Part shown: positions 6,775 to 14,410 of the stretch, one piece after another
How the letters are laid out: every line of letters starts with the position of its first letter
How positions within the stretch are numbered: the first letter of the stretch is position 1
DNA from: an uncultured Alphaproteobacteria bacterium
GTDB taxonomy: Bacteria > Pseudomonadota > Alphaproteobacteria > UBA7985 > CAJQQZ01
Reading direction: 5' to 3'
DNA: 22,149 nucleotides
Assembly (NCBI GenBank): GCA_905480445.1
Contig: CAJQQJ010000304.1
Span: 1 to 22,149 of the forward strand
Program-made: the position numbers and the translations under genes
The notes under the pieces: generated by a model
Databases searched by the model: none
Told to the model about the DNA's origin: nothing
The model's input: the letters and a program-made list of their open reading frames with translations, nothing else

Positions 6775-7467
6775 ATGAAGACCATCGGATTAATCGGCGG
6801 CATGAGCTGGGAAAGCACTGTAGTTTACTATCAACTGTTGAACCGCATGGCGCGCGAACGTCTTGGTGGCCTTCATTCAGCGAAACTATTGCTTTGGTCT
6901 TTTGATTTCGCAGAGATCGAAGCCTTTCAAGCCGTCGGCAATTGGCCAGCAGCGAGGGAAGCGATGATCAAGGCTGCACAAAACCTTGAAAAGGGTGGCG
7001 CCGAATGCATAATCATTTGCACCAACACAATGCACAAAATGGCGTCCGATGTTCAATCCGCTGTTTCAATTCCGCTGATTCACATCGCGGATGCTACCGC
7101 GGCAGAAATTCAGGAGCAGGATTGTAAAAGCCCACTGCTCCTGGCGACCCGCTACACGATGGAGCAAGATTTCTACAAAGGACACCTACGGGATAAGCAC
7201 GGTATTGAAGCTGTCGTTCCCGATGAGAATGGCCGCACAATTGTTCACGATATAATCTATCAGGAGCTTTGCCAAGGTATCATAACGCAGAGTTCCAAAC
7301 AGGCCTATTTAGGCGTGGTTGAAGAGGCCAAATCAACCGGCATCGACGGGATCATTTTCGGCTGTACCGAGGTTGGACTTTTGATTGGCCAGGCAGACTT
7401 TGATCTTCCTTGCTTTGACACAACAGAGCTCCACGCTAAGGCCGCTTTGGACTTTGCTCTCAGCTAA
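6775..7467 (+). CDS. Aspartate/glutamate racemase family protein (RacX/YgeA-like)
   Basis: A 230-residue PLP-independent amino acid racemase of the Asp/Glu racemase family. It starts MKTIGLIGGMSWEST, typical of this group. The two catalytic cysteines are present: C82 in ICTNTMHK and C197 in FGCTEVGLL, which take and return the alpha proton from opposite faces. Substrate range in this branch (aspartate or broad, as in YgeA) cannot be read from the sequence. The start at 6775 has GGAG 8 bases upstream. A longer in-frame ATG at 6742 lies inside the terminator hairpin and is unlikely. The stop abuts that of the convergent MobA-arginase gene with no gap. Confidence 0.88.
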   Translation: MKTIGLIGGMSWESTVVYYQLLNRMARERLGGLHSAKLLLWSFDFAEIEAFQAVGNWPAAREAMIKAAQNLEKGGAECIIICTNTMHKMASDVQSAVSIPLIHIADATAAEIQEQDCKSPLLLATRYTMEQDFYKGHLRDKHGIEAVVPDENGRTIVHDIIYQELCQGIITQSSKQAYLGVVEEAKSTGIDGIIFGCTEVGLLIGQADFDLPCFDTTELHAKAALDFALS

Positions 7468-8913
7468 TCAGCTGTCTTCTAACATCCGCCCGATCAATTC
7501 CTTTGCGATTTTGGCGGCAACCATTGCGGTGATGTTGCCGGGGTCACGATGGGGATTGAGTTCTACGACATCGGCGCCTACAAGCTGGCCGTCAAAGTTG
7601 TGAATGATGTTTAAAACTTCTCTCGTAGAAAGGCCGCCAGGCTCATAGTGCGACACACCAGGCGCAAAGGCTGGGTCCAGACCGTCAAGGTCACAGGACA
7701 GATAAACTGGACCATCGAAACTTAGATCAGCCACCCCGCTCAAGTCTCGCATCTCATGTATTTCCACACCAAAGCGCGCCGCTTGCTCTCTTTGGTGTTT
7801 GTTCAAAGTGCGAATGCCAACCTGCACCAACCGACCAATCTTGCCACTTTCCATCAGACGCGCAAAGGGCGAAGCATGACTGTAAGGGTTATCCAGCATA
7901 TCGTCGTAGAGATCAGGATGCGCATCGATTTGAAGAACGTCCAAACCTGGGTAATGGTCTGCATGTGCTGAAATCACGGGGAAAGCGACCGAATGATCTC
8001 CACCCAAGGACAAAACCTTCCCACCGGTTAAAATCAGTGAAGAAACAGCATCATTAATCGCATCAAAGGCAGCGTCACCTTGTAGATCCTCGAGCCCTAC
8101 GTCACCGGCATCTAAAAAGAAATCGCTATCACTTAGATCAAATCCAGTCTCCGTAAAGGAATTGGCTGATGAAGAGTGAAATGACTCTCTAATGCGCGCG
8201 GGGGCCAAAGCGGGGCCAGTCAGAAAACTAGAATTGTTGTCTTGCGGCAAGCCCAACATGTGAACTGTCGTATTTTCTTCTACGCTCACGATTTGATTCC
8301 TATCCATCAAACGCATGAGATCTTCGGCTTGTTGCAAGTCACCTGGTCTGTTGGCATTAAAAAATGGATCCACGCCATTGGTTTCTTCAAATGGCACAAC
8401 GGCGACCTGATAGTCTGCTGTCCAATGATCAACTTTGCGAACTCCCTGCTCTAGTACTTGATGCAGGCCCTCGCGCAACCGAACGGGCCAAAGTCCGGCC
8501 ACTGGATGTGTCCGAGCCTTAGACGAGGCCATCGCGATATCGGAGGCACCGAGGCCTGTGATCATAGCTTTAGCATAGTCTCGCGGCAGAAAAGGACCGT
8601 CACAGGGAACCGTTAAAACATGGGTGATGTCAGGACGGTTTTCCGCCGCCCAAGCAAGCCCAGTTAACACGCCCGCTAAAGGTCCTGCGAACCCTTCAAA
8701 GACATCAGGGATCACCCGCTTGCGAAACTCATCGAAAGTACTTGGATCACCATTTGCATTGATAACAATCTCAGGAACTTGTGGTTCAAATCGTGCAAGG
8801 ACATGGGCCAAAAGCGACTTGCCTGCGATCAGCTTAAACGACTTGTCGCCGCCCTCCATCCGCCGTGATAGGCCACCGGCCAAGATCAGGCCTAGAACTT
8901 GTTGAGAATTCAT
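7468..8913 (-). CDS. Fusion: MobA-type molybdenum cofactor guanylyltransferase + plant-arginase-like ureohydrolase
   Basis: One uninterrupted 481-residue frame holds two complete enzymes. Residues 1-203 are MobA-like: LILAGGLSRRMEGGDKSF (9-26), GPLAGVLTGL (77-86), PCDGPFLP (103-110) and the usual end FFNANRPGDLQQAEDLM (184-200). MobA converts Mo-molybdopterin to the guanine dinucleotide form. Residues 204-481 are a ureohydrolase with a full dinuclear Mn site: GGDHS (H307), DAHPD (D330, H332, D334) and DLDGLDP (D408, D410). Segments such as YSHASPFARLME, GVSHYEPGGLS and TAMVAAK recall plant arginases more than bacterial RocF or SpeB. The ATG overlaps the fdhD stop by 4 bases, so expression is tied to fdhD. 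At the joint the DNA reads TGATG, a typical stop/start overlap lying one base out of frame, which suggests fusion of two adjacent genes or a sequencing indel. No good ribosome binding site precedes the internal ATG at residue 203. Confidence 0.85.
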   Translation of the reverse strand: MNSQQVLGLILAGGLSRRMEGGDKSFKLIAGKSLLAHVLARFEPQVPEIVINANGDPSTFDEFRKRVIPDVFEGFAGPLAGVLTGLAWAAENRPDITHVLTVPCDGPFLPRDYAKAMITGLGASDIAMASSKARTHPVAGLWPVRLREGLHQVLEQGVRKVDHWTADYQVAVVPFEETNGVDPFFNANRPGDLQQAEDLMRLMDRNQIVSVEENTTVHMLGLPQDNNSSFLTGPALAPARIRESFHSSSANSFTETGFDLSDSDFFLDAGDVGLEDLQGDAAFDAINDAVSSLILTGGKVLSLGGDHSVAFPVISAHADHYPGLDVLQIDAHPDLYDDMLDNPYSHASPFARLMESGKIGRLVQVGIRTLNKHQREQAARFGVEIHEMRDLSGVADLSFDGPVYLSCDLDGLDPAFAPGVSHYEPGGLSTREVLNIIHNFDGQLVGADVVELNPHRDPGNITAMVAAKIAKELIGRMLEDS

Positions 8914-9830
8914 GATGGTGCTCCATGGTCAAAAACCAGTCTGTCTTGGCCCGAAAGCACCGTGAAACGCTTGCCCTTGGCGCGACCTACCAGAGTCAAT
9001 CCCGTTTGCCTGGCTAGTTGAACACCCCATGCCGTAAAACCCGATCTCGACACTAAAATAGGAATGCCCATTGAAACTGTCTTAATGACCATTTCAGAGG
9101 TCAAACGCCCGGTCGTGAAGAAGATTTTGTCCTCGGCAGAGATTTTATGCAGATACATGTAGCCCGCGATCTTATCGACCGCGTTATGTCGACCGACGTC
9201 TTCCATGTAGACCAAAGGCTGGTCACCCAGGCAAAGAGCGCATCCATGAATCGCACCTGCCGCCAGATAAAGACTAGGAGCTCCATTGATTTTTCGGAGC
9301 AAGGTAAAAAGGTCTGTCGTTTTAAGCGCTACATCAGTGGACAGCTCGGTCTCTTCCAGCTTTTCCATGATGTCACCAAAAACCGTCCCTTGAGCGCAGC
9401 CCGATGTCAGAGTTTTCTTCTTGAGTTTGTCCTCAAAATTAGTCTGACGGTTGGTGCGAACGACAACAGTCTCTAATTCATCGTCATAATCAATTGCTTC
9501 AATCTCTTCGTCTGGCTGCAACATGTTTTGATTCAGCAGATAGCCAACAGCAAGATAGTCTTGATAGTCAGAAATCGTCATCATGGTGACTATTTCTTGA
9601 CCGTTCAGAAAGAGAGTGAGCGGTCTTTCAACAACAACTGCCGTTACACTTTCCGCGCCATCCTGATCCAGTCCAACCACTGTTTCGGTCAAGTCATTGC
9701 GTGTCATGTCTGGGCGCAAAAGAAATCCGGCCAACTCTTCTTCAGTTGTGGCCTTGGCGACGGCGCGACGTGGCGGTACAGTTTGCGTCAAAGGCTCGTC
9801 TTTCTTTAATCTTTTTGCTAATTTCAGCAT
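8910..9830 (-). CDS. fdhD: Formate dehydrogenase accessory sulfurtransferase FdhD
   Basis: A 306-residue FdhD protein, which passes sulfur from IscS to the Mo/W-bis-MGD cofactor before insertion into formate dehydrogenase. Family motifs are RPLTLFLNG, SDYQDYLAVGYLL, MEDVGRHNAVDKIAGY, TTGRLTSEMV and MGIPILVSRS. The sulfur-carrying loop reads TSGCAQGT with one Cys (C145 from the chosen start), where E. coli has a CxxC. A second CxxC-like pair occurs in IHGCALCLGD. About 60 poorly conserved residues precede the domain. I use the ATG at 9830; a TTG at 9851 is possible and neither has a strong ribosome binding site. The gene overlaps the MobA fusion by ATGA and is divergent from tupB. No formate dehydrogenase subunit is encoded in the window. 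Confidence 0.92.
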   Translation of the reverse strand: MLKLAKRLKKDEPLTQTVPPRRAVAKATTEEELAGFLLRPDMTRNDLTETVVGLDQDGAESVTAVVVERPLTLFLNGQEIVTMMTISDYQDYLAVGYLLNQNMLQPDEEIEAIDYDDELETVVVRTNRQTNFEDKLKKKTLTSGCAQGTVFGDIMEKLEETELSTDVALKTTDLFTLLRKINGAPSLYLAAGAIHGCALCLGDQPLVYMEDVGRHNAVDKIAGYMYLHKISAEDKIFFTTGRLTSEMVIKTVSMGIPILVSRSGFTAWGVQLARQTGLTLVGRAKGKRFTVLSGQDRLVFDHGAPS

Positions 9831-9874
9831 ATGGGCGTTTAAGCATCCCAATCAATAAGGATTTTATAAAGCGA

Positions 9875-10588
9875 ATGCGAAGTCTCTGGGAAGCAATGGC
9901 GACAGCTTTTGATCTGATTTGGTCATTTGATCCGGCTTTAATCGAGATCGTTGGGCTTTCTCTCTATATAAGCTTCACGGCACTGTTACTGTCAGCCGTG
10001 ATTGGCTTGCCACTTGGCGCACTTCTCGCCACAAAAACATTCCCGGGTAGGCAGTTACTCATTGCGCTGGTTAATGCTCTTTTTGGTCTTCCTGCAGTAG
10101 TCGTCGGGTTGTTAGTTTATTTGATGTTGAGCCGCACTGGCCCTCTGGGCGCTCTGGGTCTCCTTTACACGCCCTCGGCGATGATCATTGCTCAGGCCAT
10201 TTTGATTACCCCCTTGGTCACCGCCCTCGCCCGCCAGACCTTGCTTTCCTTTTGGGAAGAGTACGACGAACAATTGAGATCACTTGGGCTAACACCAGTG
10301 ACAGCGATACCTACTTTGTTATGGGAAGCGCGTTTTGCACTCTCTGTGGTTTTGTTAGCAGCTTTTGGTCGGGCCATCGCCGAAGTTGGCACCGTCATGA
10401 TTGTCGGCGGTAACATCGAACATGTCACCCGGGTCATGACGACTTCCATTGCCCTAGAGACCTCAAAAGGAAACCTCAATCTAGCCGTCGCACTTGGTAT
10501 TGTCCTGCTGCTGATCTCCTTGTCCGTCAACCTACTCAGCCAAACGGCCTCTTCTATTTCAGTCCGTAATCAAGGATCAACAGCGTGA
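9875..10588 (+). CDS. tupB: Tungstate-type ABC transporter permease TupB
   Basis: A 237-residue inner-membrane permease of the molybdate/tungstate/sulfate type with about five membrane helices. Recognisable stretches are GLSLYISFTALLLSAVIGLP, the loop LMLSRTGPLGALGLLYTP, and the coupling motif EEYDEQLRSLGLTP that contacts the ATPase. The closing helices include AEVGTVMIVGGNIEHVTRVM. These fit TupB/WtpB better than ModB, though the ion cannot be fixed from the permease alone. The ATG at 9875 is used because longer in-frame starts overlap fdhD on the other strand. Only 44 bases separate it from the fdhD start, so both promoters must lie in or near the coding regions. The stop overlaps the tupC GTG start (GTGA). 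Confidence 0.85.
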   Translation: MRSLWEAMATAFDLIWSFDPALIEIVGLSLYISFTALLLSAVIGLPLGALLATKTFPGRQLLIALVNALFGLPAVVVGLLVYLMLSRTGPLGALGLLYTPSAMIIAQAILITPLVTALARQTLLSFWEEYDEQLRSLGLTPVTAIPTLLWEARFALSVVLLAAFGRAIAEVGTVMIVGGNIEHVTRVMTTSIALETSKGNLNLAVALGIVLLLISLSVNLLSQTASSISVRNQGSTA

Positions 10589-11277
10589 AGATTTTACCGC
10601 TGGAGCTCCGCAAGGCTAGCTATAGTGTGAGAGGTACTCAGATTCTAAAGGATCTCTCCATTCAGCTAACAGCCGGCTCTAGAACGGTTGTCCTTGGTGC
10701 CAATGGTGCAGGGAAGAGCTCTTTTTTGAGGCTTTGTCATGGTCTCCTGCAACCAACAAAAGGTGAAGTCATATGGTATGGAAATGCCGATGCTAAGCTC
10801 TATCAAGCCTTCGTTTTTCAAAGACCTATTTTGCTCAGGCGTTCCGCTATCAAAAACGTGGTCTTTGCTCTAGATGCGATGGGGAAAAGTGATGGTAGTT
10901 CTTTAGAACGCGGCATGGAAGCGCTAACCACTGTTGGCTTGGCCGGCAAATGCCATCAACAAGCTAGAAGTCTTTCAATAGGCGAACAACAAAAACTAGC
11001 CATCGCGCGCGCAACAGCGCTTTCGCCCGAGGTCCTCTTTCTGGACGAACCAACATCCAGTCTGGATCCGGAGGCGACAACCGAAGTCGAGCACTTGATA
11101 AACCGGCTCCATGAAGCTGGCACCAAGATTGTCATGACGACTCATAACCTTCGCCAGGCCAAGAGACTGGCTGATGACGTCGTCTTTATTCATAAGGGTG
11201 CCATATTGGAAACTAGCCTGGCAAAAGACTTCTTCGAAGCTCCAAAATCAAAGGAAGCAGCAAGCTTTCTCTGTTAG
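10585..11277 (+). CDS. tupC: Tungstate-type ABC transporter ATP-binding protein TupC
   Basis: A 230-residue ABC ATPase that should energise TupB. Walker A is GANGAGKS (38-45), the Q-loop is at Q79, Walker B is VLFLDEP (150-156) and the switch histidine is H187. The signature loop reads LSIGEQQ (130-136): the usual first Gly of LSGGEQQ is Ile, an uncommon change, but G133 and the following residues are kept. It starts with GTG overlapping the tupB stop, so translation is probably coupled. No substrate-binding gene (tupA) follows: the next gene is on the opposite strand and their stop codons overlap by 3 bases. The binding protein must be elsewhere or the operon is reduced. Confidence 0.85.
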   Translation: MKILPLELRKASYSVRGTQILKDLSIQLTAGSRTVVLGANGAGKSSFLRLCHGLLQPTKGEVIWYGNADAKLYQAFVFQRPILLRRSAIKNVVFALDAMGKSDGSSLERGMEALTTVGLAGKCHQQARSLSIGEQQKLAIARATALSPEVLFLDEPTSSLDPEATTEVEHLINRLHEAGTKIVMTTHNLRQAKRLADDVVFIHKGAILETSLAKDFFEAPKSKEAASFLC

Positions 11278-11687
11278 CTCAGGCCCTGCTTTCTAAGCCA
11301 AAACCAACCGCGCAAGCCGCTGAGAACCAAAAAGCTGCAAAGCAAGTTCAGACACAAGCTCGCAAAGGCGATGGATCCTGGGGTTATGAAATAGGCGACC
11401 ACATTAATGGCTGAGATCAGAAACAAATAGGCCGCGAAAATCGGCAGGAGCTTGTTGTCTCCATTCCTTAATCTAAAGCTAAAGAAGATAAGTAGAGGGA
11501 TCATAACCAAACAAAAGACGCCTAAGAAGGTATCTCCTGCCAAGAGGAACAGCATTGCCCCAACTAAATGCCCAAAACTGGAAATGAGAAAAACTACGCC
11601 AGACATTTTCAAAGCCCAGCGAGCGGACGCTTCATCTTTGATGAAAATCCAAAATCCTAGCAGTTGATTCTTATCCCCTAGAGCCAT
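11274..11687 (-). CDS. Small four-helix membrane protein of unknown function
   Basis: A protein of 137 residues with about four hydrophobic helices: SGVVFLISSFGHLVGAMLFL, the FLGVFCLVMIPLLIFF stretch, LLPIFAAYLFLISAINVVAY, and FASLCLNLLCSFLVLSGL. Short charged loops separate them. I recognise no family. The ATG at 11687 lies 4 bases after the trxB stop with GAAGA upstream; an ATG at 11702 overlapping trxB is also possible. It is probably co-transcribed with trxB, but nothing in the sequence links it to thioredoxin function. Confidence 0.65.
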   Translation of the reverse strand: MALGDKNQLLGFWIFIKDEASARWALKMSGVVFLISSFGHLVGAMLFLLAGDTFLGVFCLVMIPLLIFFSFRLRNGDNKLLPIFAAYLFLISAINVVAYFITPGSIAFASLCLNLLCSFLVLSGLRGWFWLRKQGLS

Positions 11688-11691
11688 CTGA

Positions 11692-12636
11692 TTAGTCTTC
11701 ATGCTCAGCGATGAATTTCTCAGCCTCAAGAGCCGCCATACAACCCATCCCAGCAGCAGTTACTGCTTGTCGGAAGATCTTGTCTTTCACGTCACCTGCT
11801 GCATAGACGCCCGGTATTTCAGTTTTGGTCGAATCTGGTGCGGTGATCAAGTATCCAGTTTCATCCATCTCAAGCTTGCCCTTGAAGAGAGCTGTTGCGG
11901 GATCGTGGCCAATGGCAACAAAAACGCCGTCCAAAGCCAACTCTGATTCAGCCTCTGTGTTTCTGTTACGCAGTTTTACGCCTGTGACACCCGCGCCATC
12001 TTCGCCCAGAATTTCTTCAACAACTGTATCCCACAGGACTTCAATCTTCGGATGCTTAAACAACCGCTCTTGGAGGATTTTTTCCGCGCGTAACTCATCT
12101 CGACGATGAATGAGTGTTACTTTGCTGGCATGGTTAGTCAGATAAAGCGCTTCTTCAACGGCAGAGTTGCCGCCGCCAACTACACAAATTTCTTTGCCTC
12201 TAAAGAAAAATCCGTCGCAAGTTGCACAAGCCGATACCCCAAAACCTTGGTATTTCTGTTCTGATTCTAAACCAAGCCAACGTGCCTGAGCACCGGTACA
12301 AATAATCAGCGTATCGCCGGTATAAAGCTTTCCAGAATCACCCTTTGCCACGAAAGGCCGCTTGTCGAGCTCTACCTCAACAATGGTATCAAAGATCATT
12401 TCTGTACCAACGTGCTTGGCCTGACCTTCCATCTGCTGCATCAACCACGGGCCTTGGATAGCCGCTTCGAAACCTGGATAGTTTTCAACTTCTGTCGTGA
12501 TCGACAGCTGGCCGCCTGGTTGCAAGCCCTGAATCAACATGGGTTCTAAACTGGCGCGCGCCGCATAGATCGCTGCGGTGTAACCTGCAGGGCCAGAGCC
12601 AATAATGAGAACGCGACTGTGTTTAGTATCTGCCAT
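11692..12636 (-). CDS. trxB: Thioredoxin-disulfide reductase TrxB
   Basis: A 314-residue flavoprotein that reduces thioredoxin with NADPH in the cytoplasm. The FAD-binding motif IIGSGPAGYTAAIYAARA is at 11-28, the redox pair is C137-ATC140 in SACATCDG, the NADPH motif VVGGGNSAVEEALY starts at 152, and the second FAD motif GVYAAGDV is near the C-terminus. The order and length match bacterial TrxB. The ATG at 12636 is supported by AAAAGG 9 bases upstream; a start at 12672 adds 12 unconserved residues. It lies between an ELM1-family gene (83 bases upstream) and a small membrane protein gene. Confidence 0.96.
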   Translation of the reverse strand: MADTKHSRVLIIGSGPAGYTAAIYAARASLEPMLIQGLQPGGQLSITTEVENYPGFEAAIQGPWLMQQMEGQAKHVGTEMIFDTIVEVELDKRPFVAKGDSGKLYTGDTLIICTGAQARWLGLESEQKYQGFGVSACATCDGFFFRGKEICVVGGGNSAVEEALYLTNHASKVTLIHRRDELRAEKILQERLFKHPKIEVLWDTVVEEILGEDGAGVTGVKLRNRNTEAESELALDGVFVAIGHDPATALFKGKLEMDETGYLITAPDSTKTEIPGVYAAGDVKDKIFRQAVTAAGMGCMAALEAEKFIAEHED

Positions 12637-12719
12637 GGAAGTTTGCCTTTTACCGGACGAATCATTGGGCAATCAGCACTACTAGAATCGTTGAATGGGA
12701 TCAATGTGACTCTTACGAA

Positions 12720-13706
12720 TCAAGTGAAGGTGAACCGTCCCTTGAGCAGTTCCTTAACGAAATCGGCTGCTCTTTCGGTCTCTCGGAGCGGTTCGTAGCT
12801 CCAAGTCGGCAATTTGCCGTCAAACTTCTGAGTGATACCTGCTTGTTCAAAGGAGTCATGAAAATCAAAAAATTTCTTACGCCCACCCGGCCAATGGAAA
12901 ACTTGGATAGGCTTACCTGTGAAGGCTGGCTCACAAGCCATGTTCACAGAATCACTGGTGACAACAAATGAATCAACCAAGGCGAGTATACCTTTGTATG
13001 GATTGTCGCCGGGCTCGGTAGCGCCAGCATACCAAACATCTGCGTCCAGGTTTTTCTCAGCAATCGCAGCCGCGAGTTTTGCTTCCAACTCTGCGCCCGA
13101 CCGTCGAGACGTCGTGACGGCTAGACCAGCGCCGTACTCTAAGCACAATTGGGAAAGCTTGTTGACTAAGTCATCAATAGCTTCGCTCGTGACCTTGTAT
13201 GCGCCGTTTCCGCCACCAACAAGAACCCCGACCAAAGGACGCTTCAGACTAGAGAACCTACTTCGGTAAGTTAGTTGTGCTTTATCGAGAGCTGCTTCTG
13301 ACAAAGCATTGAGCGAACCTTTGAGTGCAGCAACGTTGGCCCCTCTAAGACGGTCATGCTCTGATACTATCACAGCATCAAAGAGCCCAGGAGACACATA
13401 AGGCTCATGAATATAGACAGTCGCTGTATGCCCACCAGTTGCTTTTTTTATCGCTAAAGCGATTGGCACTGTCTGGCGACCGCAAGCTATGATCAGATCG
13501 GGAAACTTGCCATCCAGTGAAGAGGACTCTTTGGAAAGAATAGAAAGTGATCTAGGGCAAACAGCGGTCGGCAACTTACTCCACGGAAAAGCCAACTCAA
13601 CGGTCTTTAGCTCAGGTGACAAGCCTAATGCAGCCGCAAGTCCCTCACATTGTACAATGTTTCCGATCCTTCCATCGTGAAGGATCCAACAGCTGGGTAA
13701 CGTCAT
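12720..13706 (-). CDS. ELM1-family (DUF1022) protein
   Basis: A 328-residue protein resembling the plant mitochondrial fission factor ELM1 and its proteobacterial relatives, which have a glycosyltransferase-like fold. Typical features are an N-terminal CWILHDGRIGN, DLIIACGRQTVPIALAIKK, YIHEPYVSPGLFDAVIVSEHD, a glycine-rich LVGGGNGAYK strand, and the pocket motif VVTSDSVNMACEPAFTGKP with HWPGGRKKFFDFHD. In bacteria its function is unproven; the fold suggests a sugar-nucleotide enzyme. I choose the ATG at 13706 because AGGCGG lies 6 bases upstream; the ATG at 13712 is too close to that site. It is divergent from the Lrp gene and upstream of trxB. Confidence 0.8.
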   Translation of the reverse strand: MTLPSCWILHDGRIGNIVQCEGLAAALGLSPELKTVELAFPWSKLPTAVCPRSLSILSKESSSLDGKFPDLIIACGRQTVPIALAIKKATGGHTATVYIHEPYVSPGLFDAVIVSEHDRLRGANVAALKGSLNALSEAALDKAQLTYRSRFSSLKRPLVGVLVGGGNGAYKVTSEAIDDLVNKLSQLCLEYGAGLAVTTSRRSGAELEAKLAAAIAEKNLDADVWYAGATEPGDNPYKGILALVDSFVVTSDSVNMACEPAFTGKPIQVFHWPGGRKKFFDFHDSFEQAGITQKFDGKLPTWSYEPLRETERAADFVKELLKGRFTFT

Positions 13707-13712
13707 TTGCAT

Positions 13713-13718
13713 CCGCCT
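13713..13718 (-). promoter_or_regulatory. Shine-Dalgarno site deciding the ELM1-family start
   Basis: The minus strand reads AGGCGG here, 6 bases before the ATG at 13706 and directly against another in-frame ATG at 13712. The spacing favours 13706. Confidence 0.5.
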
Positions 13719-13800
13719 ATTGAACTCAAGAATTTGTCTAACGCCCGCCAAGGATAGAGGCAACAGGCGAGAGCTTGGTGAGACTTATTATTTCTCATTC

Positions 13801-13828
13801 TTGAAATTTTATTACAAGGCTTTATGAT
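13801..13828 (+). promoter_or_regulatory. Sigma70-type promoter of the Lrp gene
   Basis: TTGAAA (13801-13806) and TATGAT (13823-13828) are separated by 16 bases, giving an expected start near 13835 and a 5' leader of about 20 bases. An inverted pair ATTTC/GAAAT (13790-13794 and 13803-13807) overlaps the -35 box and could be an operator for autoregulation, which is common for Lrp/AsnC proteins. Confidence 0.6.
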
Positions 13829-13853
13829 CGGCAGCGGGAGAATAAGAAATTTC

Positions 13854-14330
13854 ATGTCTGACCATAAGATCGATAATATCGACCGGCAAATTCTGTTAGA
13901 ACTGCAGGAAGATGGCCGAATGACTAACGTTGAATTGGCGGAGCGGGTCGGCATTTCACCACCTCCCTGCCTTCGTCGTGTCCGCAATCTTGAGGAAAAG
14001 GGCTACATCAAAGGTTTCAATGCTGAAGTCGACCAGGAACTGCTGGGCTTCGGGGTCACAATTTTTGCCTATGTCGGTCTGTCTAGCCAAGCGGAAAGTG
14101 ATCTCGTTGCTTTCGAAGAATTGATGCGGTCATTGCCTGAAGTCAGGGAATGCCACATGCTGTCTGGTGAGATTGATTTCCTGTTGAAGATTGTCGCTTC
14201 CAACATGGATGCTTTTCAGCGGTTTCTGACTGGCCAATTGACCTGCGCACCCAACGTTAGCCAAGTGAAGACATCTCTCGCTGTTAGGGCCTCGTTTCGT
14301 AAGGCCGGTGTCCCTATTCCAACATCTTAG
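13854..14330 (+). CDS. Lrp/AsnC-family transcriptional regulator
   Basis: A 158-residue regulator with an N-terminal winged helix-turn-helix (KIDNIDRQILLELQEDGRMT then VELAERVGISPPPCLRRVRN) and a C-terminal RAM ligand-binding domain (about 70-150; VRECHMLSGEIDFLLKIVA). Such proteins form octamers and respond to amino acids. The start at 13854 is chosen because an upstream in-frame ATG at 13824 lies inside the predicted -10 box. It is divergent from the ELM1-family gene and ends before a shared hairpin terminator. I recall Lrp-type genes next to trxB in Alphaproteobacteria, which fits here. Targets cannot be read from the sequence. Confidence 0.92.
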   Translation: MSDHKIDNIDRQILLELQEDGRMTNVELAERVGISPPPCLRRVRNLEEKGYIKGFNAEVDQELLGFGVTIFAYVGLSSQAESDLVAFEELMRSLPEVRECHMLSGEIDFLLKIVASNMDAFQRFLTGQLTCAPNVSQVKTSLAVRASFRKAGVPIPTS

Positions 14331-14348
14331 GTAAGCTAGGGCACTAAA

Positions 14349-14380
14349 AAAGTCGGCTACCTCTTGAGATAGCCGACTTT
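14349..14380 (-). terminator. Strong hairpin terminator between lrp and the L,D-transpeptidase gene
   Basis: Perfect 11-bp arms AAAGTCGGCTA (14349-14359) and TAGCCGACTTT (14370-14380) enclose a 10-base loop. On the minus strand the stem is followed by a run of six Ts, so it mainly serves the L,D-transpeptidase gene. On the plus strand the T-run is only three, giving weaker termination of lrp. Confidence 0.85.
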
Positions 14381-14410
14381 CAAAATCTACTTCTTTATGT
14401 GCTTCGCTTG

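Noticed and set aside
8300..8310. Independent start of the ureohydrolase at the internal ATG
   Set aside because: The ATG is present at residue 203, but no good ribosome binding site precedes it and the frame is open from the MobA start, so a single fusion gene is annotated.
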